Notes: generated by a model not told the origin, from the letters alone. 64,000 nt of DNA from Hoylesella loescheii DSM 19665 = JCM 12249 = ATCC 15930 (GCF_000378085.1 NZ_KB899210.1:1-64000), one strand, 5' to 3'. Positions 18,996 to 28,582 are shown, counted from the first letter of the stretch. Translations and numbers: made by a program.

Positions 18996-19031
18996 TTAAT
19001 GGGCCTTATCGAAATGTAAAAAACTTTTAAT

Positions 19032-19076
19032 GGCGTGTTCTAAAAATTACCCTCGACGAAATTTTTAGAACACGCC
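19032..19076. repeat. Perfect 17-bp inverted repeat
   Basis: GGCGTGTTCTAAAAATT at 19032-19048 is the exact complement of 19060-19076 around an 11-base loop, 37 bases after the GH43-epimerase stop. No T run follows on the plus strand, so it is not a textbook terminator although it may end the operon. One arm recurs near the window end (GCGTGTTCTATAAATT at 63846-63861). Confidence 0.75.
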
Positions 19077-19251
19077 TAACATATAAGATGAACGCGCACG
19101 CGCATGAGGTAAATGCCAGACCAATGTATGGTTAAGTTTACGTTTTGCATCTTCATCGAAAACGCAATACTCGTTTTAGTCGTATTGCCAACGTTTATAA
19201 GTATTTTATAACCTAGTGTTTATGCTCTCGTAAGTAGTTGTGCAATTAAAG

Positions 19252-19363
19252 GTTCCGGTACATCTAAGATGGAACCCTGTTCCATTTCATGTGGAATCCT
19301 GTTCCAGTTGATATGGAACAATGTTCCAGTTGATATGGAACGAGAGTCCAGTTGATGTATAAC
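19252..19363. repeat. Palindromic repeat array, family A, copy 1
   Basis: Five units of about 22 bp of the form GTTCCA-N8-TGGAAC in tandem. Here the inner units are GTTCCAGTTGATATGGAAC. The array opens with GGTACATCTAAGATGGAAC and closes with GTATAAC. Copies 2 and 3 lie at 38186 and 46862. The rest of 19077-19540 shows no gene. Confidence 0.8.
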
Positions 19364-19544
19364 AGAAGTGCTGATTATAGATATCGCAACGAATGCTTAA
19401 AAGTGGTGTGCCATTCACCAAAAAGATGCGGGACAAGTGTTTAAAATGCATCATTTAAGGGTTTGGTTGGCGTTTGTTAAAGGATGAGTCCGTTTGAATG
19501 GTTTACTTTATATGTGGCGTGTTCTCGCTTACCGTCGTAAACGA

Positions 19545-19577
19545 AAAAACGCCCAATCCACGGATGGAGGGGCGTTT
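19545..19577 (-). terminator. Rho-independent terminator of the tmRNA gene
   Basis: AAACGCCC at 19547-19554 pairs with GGGCGTTT at 19570-19577, with an inner ATCC/GGAT stem. On the minus strand a T run follows the stem. It is about 93 bases past the tmRNA 3' end. Confidence 0.8.
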
Positions 19578-19669
19578 GTTCGTTTCTTGTTTTGTTGGGC
19601 AACGATGGCCGAAGGCTACGTTTGTGCCCAAGCGGTATTTATGTTTTCCCCTTAGAGGGGGAAGTGGTG

Positions 19670-20067
19670 TGGAGCTGGTGGGATTCGAACCCACGTCCAA
19701 ACAGGGAAACCATACGCTTTCTACACGCTTATTCCGGCCTGCGATTTTCGTGCATTGGCAAGACCCGGACCACCAACCAATGCCTTATCCCCTAAAATTT
19801 CATTCGACGAGCGGGGCCACGCCAAACTATTTCCGATTTATCTGCACCGCTTAATCAGCTGGCTTCGGAACAACAGCCTCTGAGCGATGTCTCGTTCCAT
19901 CACCTAGTGACGGAATAAAGCCTAGAACCTACTGTGCTTCGGTTAGGCAGCGAGAGCGTAATTTCTTTCGCCAATTAAATTGTTGATAACTGGGATTATG
20001 GAGCCAGCCACCTACGCTCCGCGTGCTTACATACCATTTCATCCCGCTGTCAAATCCAGTCAACCCC
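19670..20067 (-). ncRNA. ssrA: Transfer-messenger RNA (tmRNA)
   Basis: About 398 nt on the minus strand. The 5' end GGGGTTG (20067-20061) pairs fully with CAGCTCC next to the T-arm (GGGATTCGAACCCACG on the plus strand at about 19680-19695). The tag-reading frame at 19972-19943 is GGC GAA AGA AAT TAC GCT CTC GCT GCC TAA, giving GERNYALAA. The tag's YALAA end is the standard Bacteroidetes degradation signal. CCA does not directly follow the discriminator base in the DNA (A then CAC). tmRNA rescues stalled ribosomes and tags the unfinished protein for proteolysis. The leader upstream of 20067 is presumably removed by RNase P. Confidence 0.95.
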
Positions 20068-20150
20068 GATTTTGTTTGCCCATAGTCAGCTTCCGTATTC
20101 TTTAATACAGGCACTTATTAGAGCACGGCGAAATGCCATGAAAAAGTCTG

Positions 20151-20182
20151 CAAATTTACACATTATTATTTAGTCGTGCAAG
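20151..20182 (-). promoter_or_regulatory. Promoter of ssrA
   Basis: On the minus strand CTTG (20182-20179) is followed 20 bases later by TAAATTTG (20158-20151), matching the Bacteroidetes -33/-7 form. The start point would be near 20144, about 77 bases before the mature tmRNA 5' end. Confidence 0.6.
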
Positions 20183-20274
20183 TTTTGGGGCTTTTTTCAC
20201 CACTTTTGTGCTTTCGTCATAGCATAATGCAATAAGATGGCTCGTACTTCGTTTATGCAAATGATTATAAGACG

Positions 20275-21030
20275 ATGAAAGTAACGGTAATTACAGTGGC
20301 CTTTAACAGTGCTGCGACTATTGCAGACTGCATGCAATCGGTGTTAGACCAGACCTACTCTGACATCGAATATATTGTTGTTGACGGTCAATCGAACGAC
20401 AACACCATCGACCTTATCCGCGAGTTTGAACCAAAGTTTACGAACAGACTACGCTGGGTGAGCGAGAAAGACAATGGGATATACGATGCTATGAACAAAG
20501 GTTTGCGAATGGCTACAGGCGATGTGGTGGGTATTTTGAATTCAGATGATTTCTTTACAACCACAGATGTGGTGGAGAAAGTGGCGCAAGCGTTTTCCGA
20601 TTCTATGCTAGATGCAGTTTATGGCGACGTACATTTCGTTCGCGAACCCGACCTAACGCATAGTGTACGTCATTATTCGTCGGCAGGTTTTCGCCCATGG
20701 TGGCTGCGCTTTGGCCTTATGCCCGCTCATCCCTCATTTTATGCGCGTAAGGAAATTTTTCAGAAAGCAGGCCTGTATAAGACCGATTATAAGATTGGTG
20801 GCGACTTCGAAATGATGGTTAGGCTTTTTAAGCGTTTCAACATTAGGGCAAAATATCTGAACATAGACTTTGTTACGATGCGCACAGGTGGTGCTAGCAC
20901 CAAGAATATGGGTAGCCGACTAACCCTATTGCGCGAGGATACACGTGCATGTAGGGAGAACGGTATATATACTCACCCATTGTTTATCTGTTTGAAATAC
21001 TTTTATAAGGTTTTAGAGTTCAGGTTTTAA
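20275..21030 (+). CDS. Family 2 glycosyltransferase
   Basis: 251 aa, cytoplasmic, no signal peptide. The GT-A fold motifs are clear: VTVITVAFNSAATI at the N-terminus, VVDGQSNDNT (sugar-nucleotide site) and GDVVGILNSDDFF (metal-binding DD). DNGIYDAMNKGLRMATGD is typical of the WcaA-like subgroup used in exopolysaccharide assembly. It is the only plus-strand gene of the polysaccharide region and converges with the minus-strand cluster, 43 bases from the end of that cluster. It probably adds one sugar to the same repeat unit. Confidence 0.88.
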   Translation: MKVTVITVAFNSAATIADCMQSVLDQTYSDIEYIVVDGQSNDNTIDLIREFEPKFTNRLRWVSEKDNGIYDAMNKGLRMATGDVVGILNSDDFFTTTDVVEKVAQAFSDSMLDAVYGDVHFVREPDLTHSVRHYSSAGFRPWWLRFGLMPAHPSFYARKEIFQKAGLYKTDYKIGGDFEMMVRLFKRFNIRAKYLNIDFVTMRTGGASTKNMGSRLTLLREDTRACRENGIYTHPLFICLKYFYKVLEFRF

Positions 21031-21073
21031 TTCGCATGTTTGTGCGAAATACGAAATTATTCACTATCTCTTT

Positions 21074-22297
21074 CTAGGTATCTTTGAGGATGTTAGTGTA
21101 CAAATTGAGATATTCGGAGAACCGTTCTTCTTTGTTATAATGCCGAATAATGTGTTGCCTACTAGGACCTTCGAATGTGTTGGCTGGCTGTTGGCATATC
21201 AGCTCTATCTTAATGGCGGCTGTTTGAATGTCGCCTTTTGCTATCACGATGCCCGTCCCTGCTGTAATGACTTCGGGACTTCCGCCTGTGTTGTAAGTAA
21301 CCACAGGCGTTCCACAGGCCATCGCCTCAAGATTGGTTGTGGGAAAAGTGTCTTCCCATGTTGGGTTGAAATAAACGTTGGCAACGGAATAGAGTGAACA
21401 TAGTTCGTGTAGGTTATCAGTGCGGCTAATGCCTACAATGCCTGCTCGGGCGGCTAATTTTTGCTCTTGTTTGTTTAGACCAACAAGGACGATACGGATG
21501 GATGAGGGCAAGAGTGATGCTAGTTGAAGAAAGTCGGGCAAACCTTTTCGGTACCAATTGGAGGAAATTCCCAAAACGATGGCGCAATGTTCAGGGATGC
21601 CATACTTCTTTTTAATCCAGTTTACTTCCGTCTGTTTGCTAAAAACATCCGTATCAATACCATTATATATAAGGCGTGTGGGTGTATGCTTGAAAAACGA
21701 CTGCTGTAACTGGCGTTGTAACCACTGGCTTACGGGAACGAGTGTAAGGCGGTTGAGGGAAAGGAAAGTATCTTTTTTCTGTTCGAAGTTGCGATACGAG
21801 CGGTCTAACAGCAAGCTCTTAGGATATGCGCCTTTTTGCGGACATTCTGCACAATGCGTTTTCCATTTCTCGCACCCAATAAACTCGTAGTGGGCACAAT
21901 GGCCAGTAAAGCTCCAGCAGTCGTGCAGAGTCCACACCACGGGGATGTCGTGTTGGCGTAGGTATTGAAAAAGTAGTGGATAATTGAGGTAATAGCCATG
22001 TATGTTGTGCAGGTGTACAATGTCGGGGTTGACGTTTCTGACGAATTGCAGTAACAACTTCGTGGCCTTTTGTGACATTAGGCCGTGGTTGTCAAATAGT
22101 CGTGAGGCTACCCCATGACGCATTTCATCCCATCTGTTTCCGATATGGAAGAGATTGGATGCGCTGGGATTGGCCCATCTTCCGTATGCGATGTAGCTTT
22201 GCCAACCTTGCTTGATAGCCGCTTGACCTATACCCTCGGCTATTTTCCCATGCGACCCCCAGTTGGCGGTGATGTTAATTTGCAACAGCTTTTTCAT
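21074..22297 (-). CDS. Family 4-type (GT-B) glycosyltransferase
   Basis: 407 aa. N-terminal LQINITANWGSHGKIAEGIG and HNIHGYYLNYPLL, and a C-terminal nucleotide-sugar domain with SRTDNLHELCSLYSVANVYFNPTWEDTFPTTNLEAMACGTPVVTYNTGGSPEVI, the EX7E-type region of retaining GT4 enzymes. A Cys/His-bearing insert (CWSFTGHCAHYEFIGCEKWKTHCAECPQKG) is a known feature of a subgroup of these enzymes. It is the last gene of the minus-strand cluster. Its start overlaps the deacetylase stop by four bases (ATGA on the minus strand), so the two are co-translated. Confidence 0.88.
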   Translation of the reverse strand: MKKLLQINITANWGSHGKIAEGIGQAAIKQGWQSYIAYGRWANPSASNLFHIGNRWDEMRHGVASRLFDNHGLMSQKATKLLLQFVRNVNPDIVHLHNIHGYYLNYPLLFQYLRQHDIPVVWTLHDCWSFTGHCAHYEFIGCEKWKTHCAECPQKGAYPKSLLLDRSYRNFEQKKDTFLSLNRLTLVPVSQWLQRQLQQSFFKHTPTRLIYNGIDTDVFSKQTEVNWIKKKYGIPEHCAIVLGISSNWYRKGLPDFLQLASLLPSSIRIVLVGLNKQEQKLAARAGIVGISRTDNLHELCSLYSVANVYFNPTWEDTFPTTNLEAMACGTPVVTYNTGGSPEVITAGTGIVIAKGDIQTAAIKIELICQQPANTFEGPSRQHIIRHYNKEERFSEYLNLYTNILKDT

Positions 22298-23088
22298 TCG
22301 TAGGTCTTATTACAACTGACGAAATAGTTAAGATGCTTAATAGGCCAAAAAGGCTCGAAGTGCCTGCGATTGATAACTTTCCCATTAAAAGAGAAGTAAT
22401 GTTTGTAATCGGATTGTGAGAAGACGTACTTATAAGCATTGCAGGCGATGTCTATCGACCGCTGATTGGCATGCGTAAGCCTTCCATAAGGAAAGGCAAA
22501 GTAGTTGCAGGGCTGTTGCAATTGTTGTTCTATCACTGTTTTACAAGCTACGATTTGGTGACGTAGCGTGTCTTCATCGTCGGCGTTAATCATATAATGG
22601 TCCATAGTATGTGCCCCGATAATATGTCCGCGGTTAGCCAATTCGCTTAGATGCGGCCAACGCATAGGCTGTTTCCCTTCGGTAAGCACCATGTGGTTGT
22701 TAAAATGTTCGATGTAGGCGTCGTCTCCCTCTACATAATTTGGATTGACAAAGAAGAGAGCATTTACGCCAAACCCTTCCAAAATAGGAGCGAAAATGTC
22801 GTAACACTCCATAAAACCATCGTCGAACGTGAAAGCCACCAATGGTTTGTCGGGACATTCTTTGCGCATAATTCGCTCAACGGCATCTTCTATTCGAATG
22901 AAAGTTACGTTACGCGATAAGTTTTCCAGTAAGTTCCGAAAAGTGTCTGGTTCTTTTTCGGTCGCTATTCTGTGCCCGTTTAAGATGTGGATACCTGGGG
23001 CGGGAGTTGCCCAGGCACCAAGAACGTTAAGTATTTCTTCTCGGACAACGCCGCGCAGACGTTGGTATAGGGTGGGGTTATGTTTCAT
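22294..23088 (-). CDS. Polysaccharide deacetylase (NodB/CE4-like)
   Basis: 264 aa. Catalytic motif 1 is FTFDDGF (D89, D90) and motif 2 is GAHTMDHYM (H160, H164, metal ligands). FAFPYGR corresponds to the third motif. CE4 enzymes remove N- or O-acetyl groups from polysaccharides or their lipid-linked precursors. There is no evident signal peptide, so it probably acts on the cytoplasmic face or on a precursor. It overlaps both neighbours (11 bases with the upstream GT4, 4 bases with the downstream one). Confidence 0.87.
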   Translation of the reverse strand: MKHNPTLYQRLRGVVREEILNVLGAWATPAPGIHILNGHRIATEKEPDTFRNLLENLSRNVTFIRIEDAVERIMRKECPDKPLVAFTFDDGFMECYDIFAPILEGFGVNALFFVNPNYVEGDDAYIEHFNNHMVLTEGKQPMRWPHLSELANRGHIIGAHTMDHYMINADDEDTLRHQIVACKTVIEQQLQQPCNYFAFPYGRLTHANQRSIDIACNAYKYVFSQSDYKHYFSFNGKVINRRHFEPFWPIKHLNYFVSCNKTYE

Positions 23089-24193
23089 TTAGCACTTTTC
23101 TAATTACTTCCGTTTGATAATGAATGTTCCATTTTCGGTCGATTTCGTCAAAAGCTTTCTGTCTAGTTTGCTCACGTTTGTCTGCGTCTGCACATATCCA
23201 ATATTCTATTTCCTGTTTCAGGCTCTTGGCATTGCCTTGTTCGAAGAATGTTCCCGTTTCGCCTGGACGTATGGCCTCAAACTCCGGTCCTTGGTAAGGA
23301 AAGTTGTTATGAGTAACAATGGGGCATCCAAACGTAAGCGCATGAATGGCTGTAAGACCTACATTGCCGGGCGAGACACAGATATGGGCATTGTAGAACA
23401 ATTGCCCGAGCACATCATTGTTGTAGCAAGGACCATACATCCAAACACAGTCAGCCACGCCCTTGGTTTCCGCGTATTGGTAGATGTTAACTTGTTCTAC
23501 ATCCTTTCCCACGAAGACAACATTAACGGTGCGGCCTTCTTGCTTAAATTGGGCAACGCAGTCTATGAGTAATTCCAACCTTTTACTTTTCTGAATTCTC
23601 CCACAATAGATGATGGTAGGGTTGTCGTTACGGAAATGCTGGCGGTAGATGTCGCTACAAGCAAGTTGTTCTCGTATGGCACGTTCTCTGTCCGAATCCA
23701 TCGAATTGGCGATGCAATACATTTTACTCCTTGGTATTCCCTCTTTCTGCATCAGGGAAATGGCGTATTCGCTGTAAACCAACAAAGCGGAATGCAAGGA
23801 GAAAAAGATTTTTTTAACCAGTCTTTTTATTGCTCCCTCTCTGCCATACCACCCATGCGTCCATGCAATGGTTTTCTTTCGGGTAAGCTTGGCTAACATC
23901 AATATTGCCCACGAGGAAAGGCAGAAAGGCTCGCCATCAATGATGTAATAAAGATAGGGCTTAAAAAGCAATCTTACCGAACCTCGTTGCCAATAGAAAG
24001 GACCGAAGTAAACGTTCTTCAATGTTTGGCGATAGCTTTCCAACTTGGTATAATCGAACTTCTTTATTGGTGTAGCTACTTTGTCGCCCAAGTAAAAATG
24101 GCACGCAAATGCTTTGGCCATCTCGCTGAAGATAGGAAAACGATAATGTGCACCGATATTGGTTATGAAGCAAAGCGATTTAGAGGAGTACAT
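23078..24193 (-). CDS. Glycosyltransferase, GT-B fold (family 4-like)
   Basis: 371 aa. The C-terminal half has PTIIYCGRIQKSKRLELLIDCV, VNVVFVGKD and CVSPGNVGLTAIHALTFGCPIVTHNNF, typical of GT4-like transferases. The N-terminal half (CFITNIGAHYRFPIFSEMAKAF) is the acceptor domain. A 165-base gap separates it from the upstream gene (24359); I found no promoter or RNA in that gap. It is likely one of the sugar-adding steps of the repeat unit. Confidence 0.85.
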   Translation of the reverse strand: MYSSKSLCFITNIGAHYRFPIFSEMAKAFACHFYLGDKVATPIKKFDYTKLESYRQTLKNVYFGPFYWQRGSVRLLFKPYLYYIIDGEPFCLSSWAILMLAKLTRKKTIAWTHGWYGREGAIKRLVKKIFFSLHSALLVYSEYAISLMQKEGIPRSKMYCIANSMDSDRERAIREQLACSDIYRQHFRNDNPTIIYCGRIQKSKRLELLIDCVAQFKQEGRTVNVVFVGKDVEQVNIYQYAETKGVADCVWMYGPCYNNDVLGQLFYNAHICVSPGNVGLTAIHALTFGCPIVTHNNFPYQGPEFEAIRPGETGTFFEQGNAKSLKQEIEYWICADADKREQTRQKAFDEIDRKWNIHYQTEVIRKVLNET

Positions 24194-24358
24194 CTGTTAA
24201 TTTGTCGTTTTGGGGATGTTTCTGTTGTAAGCAATCCCCAATATTTCATTCCTTAGCCGAGAATACTTTTCTTTGTGCAGAACAATGTTTTGCAATTCGA
24301 ATTTACAGGCCTTGTATGTGGGACGTGTTTATGCTTAACAAGCCGATTAAGCGTAAAC

Positions 24359-25420
24359 TTATTCTCGCAGGGGAGAATAAAGGATGGCCTTATAAGTGGG
24401 TGTCAACTGAGCAGGCAACACTGTACACTTGGCCGTTGGAGTATGCAGCAGATATGCAATTTTGTGACAGAGGTCGTCTATATCTTTAAACATTGGCTGA
24501 TAATTATAAAAATCATTGCAATAGTTCAGAGAGGGATTACTGGCGAAGAGCATATTCTTTTGGTTGGCCACGCATTCGAAACTTACCCCACTAACCATGT
24601 ACTTAAAACGCGCGGGATAGATGTTCAGGATAATATCTGCCGTAAGAAACAGGTTCTGATACAGCTCAACTGGCAAGTATTCGCTAACGTATATGATGTT
24701 GGCATTGGTTATGTTTATATGATTGTTGTTTCTCAAAATCAGCAAACATTTTTCTTTTTGTAGCAGTGCTTGAAGCTTTTCGCTATGCAGTAGCTTATCT
24801 ACAAAAGAGCTGTCAATATTGGGCGACGGGTGGAATATGAGCCTCTTAAATGATGAAGTGGCAAATTTAGCAGGTACGTTGGGATGGAATTGAAATGGCG
24901 GAACACAGCCATGAGACACAACGAACACCTTGCGTATTCCATGCTTAACAAAGGGCTCTTTCATGCTTTCATTAAAAACAATGAACGCATTATGTTTGGC
25001 TAAGCGCTTGATGAAAAGTCGCTTAACCCTATTAGCTAGTCCACGGGCATTGCCGTGACATATAATAAACATCTTTTGGTAAAACGGACAGGCGCCTAGG
25101 GTTATCTCGTCCATACATGATATGACGACATGCCCGTAAGAAGAAAAACGTACGTGCAGCTTAATGTATATGATAGTAAGCAGCATGATTATTCTAGACA
25201 ATATCGGGTTGTGAACATTTGTGCCCAAAATGCGAGGTATAACCAGAGCATACTGCTGGTAGGCGTAAGGAAGCAGACTTGCTATTTCCTTATGCAGGAC
25301 AAGTTTTACATTGTATCCTTCTTTTAAAAGGGCATCGATGTGTACGCGATTAAAGTTGACATGCCCGCGCATGAACATATAATCGATGTACAAAAGTTTA
25401 TTATTTTTCTGCTCCATCAT
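24359..25420 (-). CDS. Putative capsule glycosyltransferase (divergent GT-B)
   Basis: 353 aa from the ATG at 25420 (25417 also possible). An upstream in-frame ATG at 25480 would give an 80-base overlap with the previous gene and a poor N-terminus. No textbook signature is complete, but the layout fits a GT-B enzyme: LLYIDYMFMRGHVNFNRVHIDALLKEG, MFIICHGNARGLANRVKRLFIKRLAKHNAFIVFNE, FVVSHGCVPPFQ and LTADIILNIYPARFKYMVSG. The assignment depends on the surrounding cluster. It overlaps the end of the EpsG-type gene by about 20 bases. Confidence 0.65.
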   Translation of the reverse strand: MMEQKNNKLLYIDYMFMRGHVNFNRVHIDALLKEGYNVKLVLHKEIASLLPYAYQQYALVIPRILGTNVHNPILSRIIMLLTIIYIKLHVRFSSYGHVVISCMDEITLGACPFYQKMFIICHGNARGLANRVKRLFIKRLAKHNAFIVFNESMKEPFVKHGIRKVFVVSHGCVPPFQFHPNVPAKFATSSFKRLIFHPSPNIDSSFVDKLLHSEKLQALLQKEKCLLILRNNNHINITNANIIYVSEYLPVELYQNLFLTADIILNIYPARFKYMVSGVSFECVANQKNMLFASNPSLNYCNDFYNYQPMFKDIDDLCHKIAYLLHTPTAKCTVLPAQLTPTYKAILYSPLRE

Positions 25421-26552
25421 AATAGTATTGCCTGAAATGTAATAGTCGCTCGGTATAGTTTTTTTCTTCGAATAACACATTATAATAGTCGGACAGCTTG
25501 TTTTTGTTGTTGCTGTAAGTTTTAAGCAAACAATATGTTACGATAAAGAGAATGAATAAAAAACGGTTGTTGCGATAGCGGAAGCAATCCAAGAGGTCGA
25601 TCCAAATTATCCAATAGCCATAGCTGAAAAGCGTAGAAATCCTCATGCTTATTGTTCTGAACTCGCTTAAAAATAAGAACAGGCATAGGAAAAGGAACAG
25701 GCTGTTGATAAAGATATCGTTGTCTTTCCTTATGTTGCGCAGTTTGTCCAAATAGCAGAACATCAACACGCCCGTGAGTAAACGTTCAATGTAACCAATG
25801 CTCAATACGGAGCCAGTGGTTGCGTCAAAGTTAAGATATGTGTCTATCCATTGGGCTGTGGTGGGCGAAACAAATCCGATTAACAAAGACACTATTTCTC
25901 TAAATATAGGAATGTGCAGGATGTACACGATATTGGCTGTAACGAAGATGCCGATGAGCACCCACCTATTGTAGCTTCTGTTTAAAACGAAATATAATGG
26001 GATGAAAAACAGGCTAGACGAATGGAAAGAAGCGGCAAATAAACACCAAAACATGTAAGGTATTGGGCGACGTTCTTGTATGTAATTGAATGTGTTGATG
26101 ATGATAAGTATGGAGATAGAGTTGCGCATAAGGTCGGTGCTCATCTGGAAACCATTCATGCATAAGAATATCAAGAATGCCAACGGGGTTTTCTCGGTGT
26201 ACTTGTTGAAGAAAAGCGTAAGTAGCGTAATGTTGATAATGGTACACACAAAGACGAACAGCTGATAGCTGGGGTATATCAGCTTTGATACAGATGCAAG
26301 CAGAACAAAGCCAGGTTCCATCTGTATGGTTTCAATGTTGCGTAGCGGATTGCTTGTTATGCTGTTGAAGAATGGATAATAATTAACCCAATCGTAATTG
26401 ATGAAGCCCCTGAACCCAAAGAAGAATACGAAGATTAACACACATACAATCTTAATGTATGTGCGGTGAATGCTCGACTGGGTGTATTGATGATAGAAGT
26501 AGAGTAACCCATAAGCAAGCACCAATAGCAGGTAGGGTAGGGCGTTAACCAT
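25401..26552 (-). CDS. EpsG-family polysaccharide polymerase (Wzy role)
   Basis: 383 aa with about ten hydrophobic membrane segments. The motif FFFGFRGFINYDWVNYYPFFNSI near residues 43-65 is typical of EpsG proteins (usual form FRYGVGTDYxxY). In a Wzx/Wzy pathway this protein would join lipid-linked repeat units at the outer face of the inner membrane. It is the only candidate polymerase in the cluster. Its start overlaps the Wzz stop by eight bases. Confidence 0.82.
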   Translation of the reverse strand: MVNALPYLLLVLAYGLLYFYHQYTQSSIHRTYIKIVCVLIFVFFFGFRGFINYDWVNYYPFFNSITSNPLRNIETIQMEPGFVLLASVSKLIYPSYQLFVFVCTIINITLLTLFFNKYTEKTPLAFLIFLCMNGFQMSTDLMRNSISILIIINTFNYIQERRPIPYMFWCLFAASFHSSSLFFIPLYFVLNRSYNRWVLIGIFVTANIVYILHIPIFREIVSLLIGFVSPTTAQWIDTYLNFDATTGSVLSIGYIERLLTGVLMFCYLDKLRNIRKDNDIFINSLFLFLCLFLFLSEFRTISMRISTLFSYGYWIIWIDLLDCFRYRNNRFLFILFIVTYCLLKTYSNNKNKLSDYYNVLFEEKNYTERLLHFRQYYYDGAEK

Positions 26553-27636
26553 TGTTCTTTGCCGTCTTTGCCTTTCTGCGTTTAGCTACGAAATCGCGAA
26601 GGAACAAAACCCAGAGCGCACCGCACAAGAACCCCATCACGGCAAATCCCAATACCATGAAAGAACGCGGCGTGCTAGAAGCCAACAAGGGAACCGATGC
26701 CTGCTGAATAATGGTAAAAGCGGGGGTGTTCTCTTGCACCTTGGCCTTTGCCTGTTCAACCTGTTTGGCGATTTGTGTGTAGCTGTTGTATTTCATTTGT
26801 AGGTCGTTCTCCAAATCCTGAATTTTCGACTTATACGAAGTTAGAATAACATCCATGTTCGCATCAGAGTAGTTGCTATATAACTGCCGGGCCTTGATGT
26901 ATTGTTTTTTTGCCTCCTCGTTAAGTCTCATGACAAAGGCAAGGTCTTTACGGGCTTTCTGCGTTCTGTATCTAAGGATGTACTCTTGCAGCCTGCTTTG
27001 AAGCGTGTCCGCCAAGATAGCCGCAACCATCGGGTCGTAGTCTGTGGCAGTAATTGTAATGATGTTCGTGCCTTTGTTTGATAGGCAATCAATCCTTCCC
27101 TTAATGGTTTTACACAGGCTAAACTGTTTTGGGGTAAGCTGGAAAGCATTGACACAATTGATTTGCACCGTATCGCTGTCGGGTTTCAGTAAGGTGCCAA
27201 CCCATTTGAAGGGATATGACCAAAAGGGCGTTGGCGTATCTTTGAGCAGATGCTCAGAATAAAGCTTCGTTTGTTGAGACTCTTGAAGTCTTACAGGTAC
27301 ATCAAAGAGTTTTACGATGAAGTCTGTCGACTCAAAGATGTTAGGATAGATGTCTGGGTAAATGGCATCCATGAATTTGCCTTTTTGTCCCATGTCAACG
27401 CCCATCATGCTAGCGATGTCGTTTAAGTTAGACGACATCCCCATGCTGTTCACCTCTGGCGCCAAAACAACCGATGCCGTGTATTCTTTGGGTGTGCTTA
27501 AAGCATATACAACTCCAAGAACGATGAAGGCGAAGACAAACTTTGCCAGCAGTTTCTTTTCGCGAAACACCCTTTTGGCAAGGCCTATCACGTCTATTTC
27601 TTTGCTTTTTGCGGTGGATATGTTCTCTTTCATCAT
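26545..27636 (-). CDS. Chain-length determinant (Wzz/PCP family)
   Basis: 363 aa. There is a membrane helix near residues 35-50 (LLAKFVFAFIVLGVVYAL) and a second near 330-350 (FMVLGFAVMGFLCGALWVLFL). Between them is a periplasmic domain with long helices (RLNEEAKKQYIKARQLYSNY, SKIQDLENDLQMKYNSYTQIAKQVEQAKAKVQ). The Pro-rich IQQASVPLLASSTPRS before the second helix is the family's conserved segment. No kinase domain is fused and no BY-kinase is present nearby. It sets polymer length together with the EpsG-type polymerase. Confidence 0.9.
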   Translation of the reverse strand: MMKENISTAKSKEIDVIGLAKRVFREKKLLAKFVFAFIVLGVVYALSTPKEYTASVVLAPEVNSMGMSSNLNDIASMMGVDMGQKGKFMDAIYPDIYPNIFESTDFIVKLFDVPVRLQESQQTKLYSEHLLKDTPTPFWSYPFKWVGTLLKPDSDTVQINCVNAFQLTPKQFSLCKTIKGRIDCLSNKGTNIITITATDYDPMVAAILADTLQSRLQEYILRYRTQKARKDLAFVMRLNEEAKKQYIKARQLYSNYSDANMDVILTSYKSKIQDLENDLQMKYNSYTQIAKQVEQAKAKVQENTPAFTIIQQASVPLLASSTPRSFMVLGFAVMGFLCGALWVLFLRDFVAKRRKAKTAKNNG

Positions 27637-27656
27637 GTTAATTTACCGATTATGCG

Positions 27657-28571
27657 TTATTGTCTTTTACTTAGTTTGGGAGAAATGAGCATTTTGAAGT
27701 ATCGCCAATTCTCTTTAAGCGGATAATGCGGGTTTATGTATGCGGGCCATCTTATGAGGATAAAAGCCAGCAGAAAAAGATAGTATGCTGACCGTGGGTA
27801 ATGTTTTTTTATGTAGATGCAGATGCTTCTGTCTTGCTCTTGGCGCCTGGATGCAGAACGTTTCTTAACTTGTTGGTACGAGCCACCATCGAAATGGACG
27901 ATGCCGGCATGCGGTAGCACGATTCGTTGATACCTTTTCTGCGCCATTCGCTGCTGTAAGTCCACTTCTTCGCAATACATAAAAAATCGTGTATCAAAGC
28001 AACCTATTTCTTGAAGAACACTTCGAGGTACGAACAAGTCGGCTCCGGTTATGAAATCAACATTTGTTGGTTGGGTTATCTGTTGTAGGACCTGCGTGCC
28101 ACGAGATAGACCTAGCCTGTTGGCAATAACATTACATGGAGAAAGAAACATGCCAAAAGAATTGGTTGGCTGTTTGGCTTGCGACAGCAATATCGTGCCC
28201 AACGCGCCAATCCGTTTGTCTGCGTTGCTCTCGCAATAAGCGTACAACGAACTTATTACATCGTTTAAGAGTAGGGTGTCGGGGTTAAGAAAAAAGATAT
28301 ACTTACCTTCGGCCTCGGCTACGCCCAAGTTGTTTGCCCCACCAAATCCTAGATTTTGTGTGCTGATGATAACTTTTATCTCTTCTTCGAACGTGTCTTT
28401 TATTCTTTGAATTCCCTTGTCGGGCGAAGCGTTGTCTACAACAATAAGCTCGTAAGAAACATGTTGCGTATGTTCCTTCACCGAGCGGATAGCCTCAATG
28501 AGCATATCAGTAGCGTTATAGTTAACGAATATAACAGACACTTCAACCATTTTTTCTTCGTAAGCCATCAT
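27657..28571 (-). CDS. Family 2 glycosyltransferase (rhamnosyltransferase-like)
   Basis: 304 aa from the ATG at 28571; an internal ATG at 28550 gives a more typical N-terminus (MVEVSVIFVNYNATDMLIEAI). GT2 motifs are VVDNASPDKG, GKYIFFLNPDTLLL (DxD-like) and FMYCEEVDLQQRMAQKRY, which match the WbbL/rhamnosyltransferase subgroup. A hydrophobic C-terminal stretch (SAYYLFLLAFILIRWPAYI) may anchor it to the membrane. It lies 11 bases after the acetyltransferase gene. Confidence 0.87.
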   Translation of the reverse strand: MMAYEEKMVEVSVIFVNYNATDMLIEAIRSVKEHTQHVSYELIVVDNASPDKGIQRIKDTFEEEIKVIISTQNLGFGGANNLGVAEAEGKYIFFLNPDTLLLNDVISSLYAYCESNADKRIGALGTILLSQAKQPTNSFGMFLSPCNVIANRLGLSRGTQVLQQITQPTNVDFITGADLFVPRSVLQEIGCFDTRFFMYCEEVDLQQRMAQKRYQRIVLPHAGIVHFDGGSYQQVKKRSASRRQEQDRSICIYIKKHYPRSAYYLFLLAFILIRWPAYINPHYPLKENWRYFKMLISPKLSKRQ

Positions 28572-28582
28572 TTTGTTGCATT

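Noticed and set aside
19252..19363. Possible CRISPR array at family A and B repeats
   Set aside because: Units are short palindromes in direct contact; there are no unique 30-40 base spacers and no cas genes.
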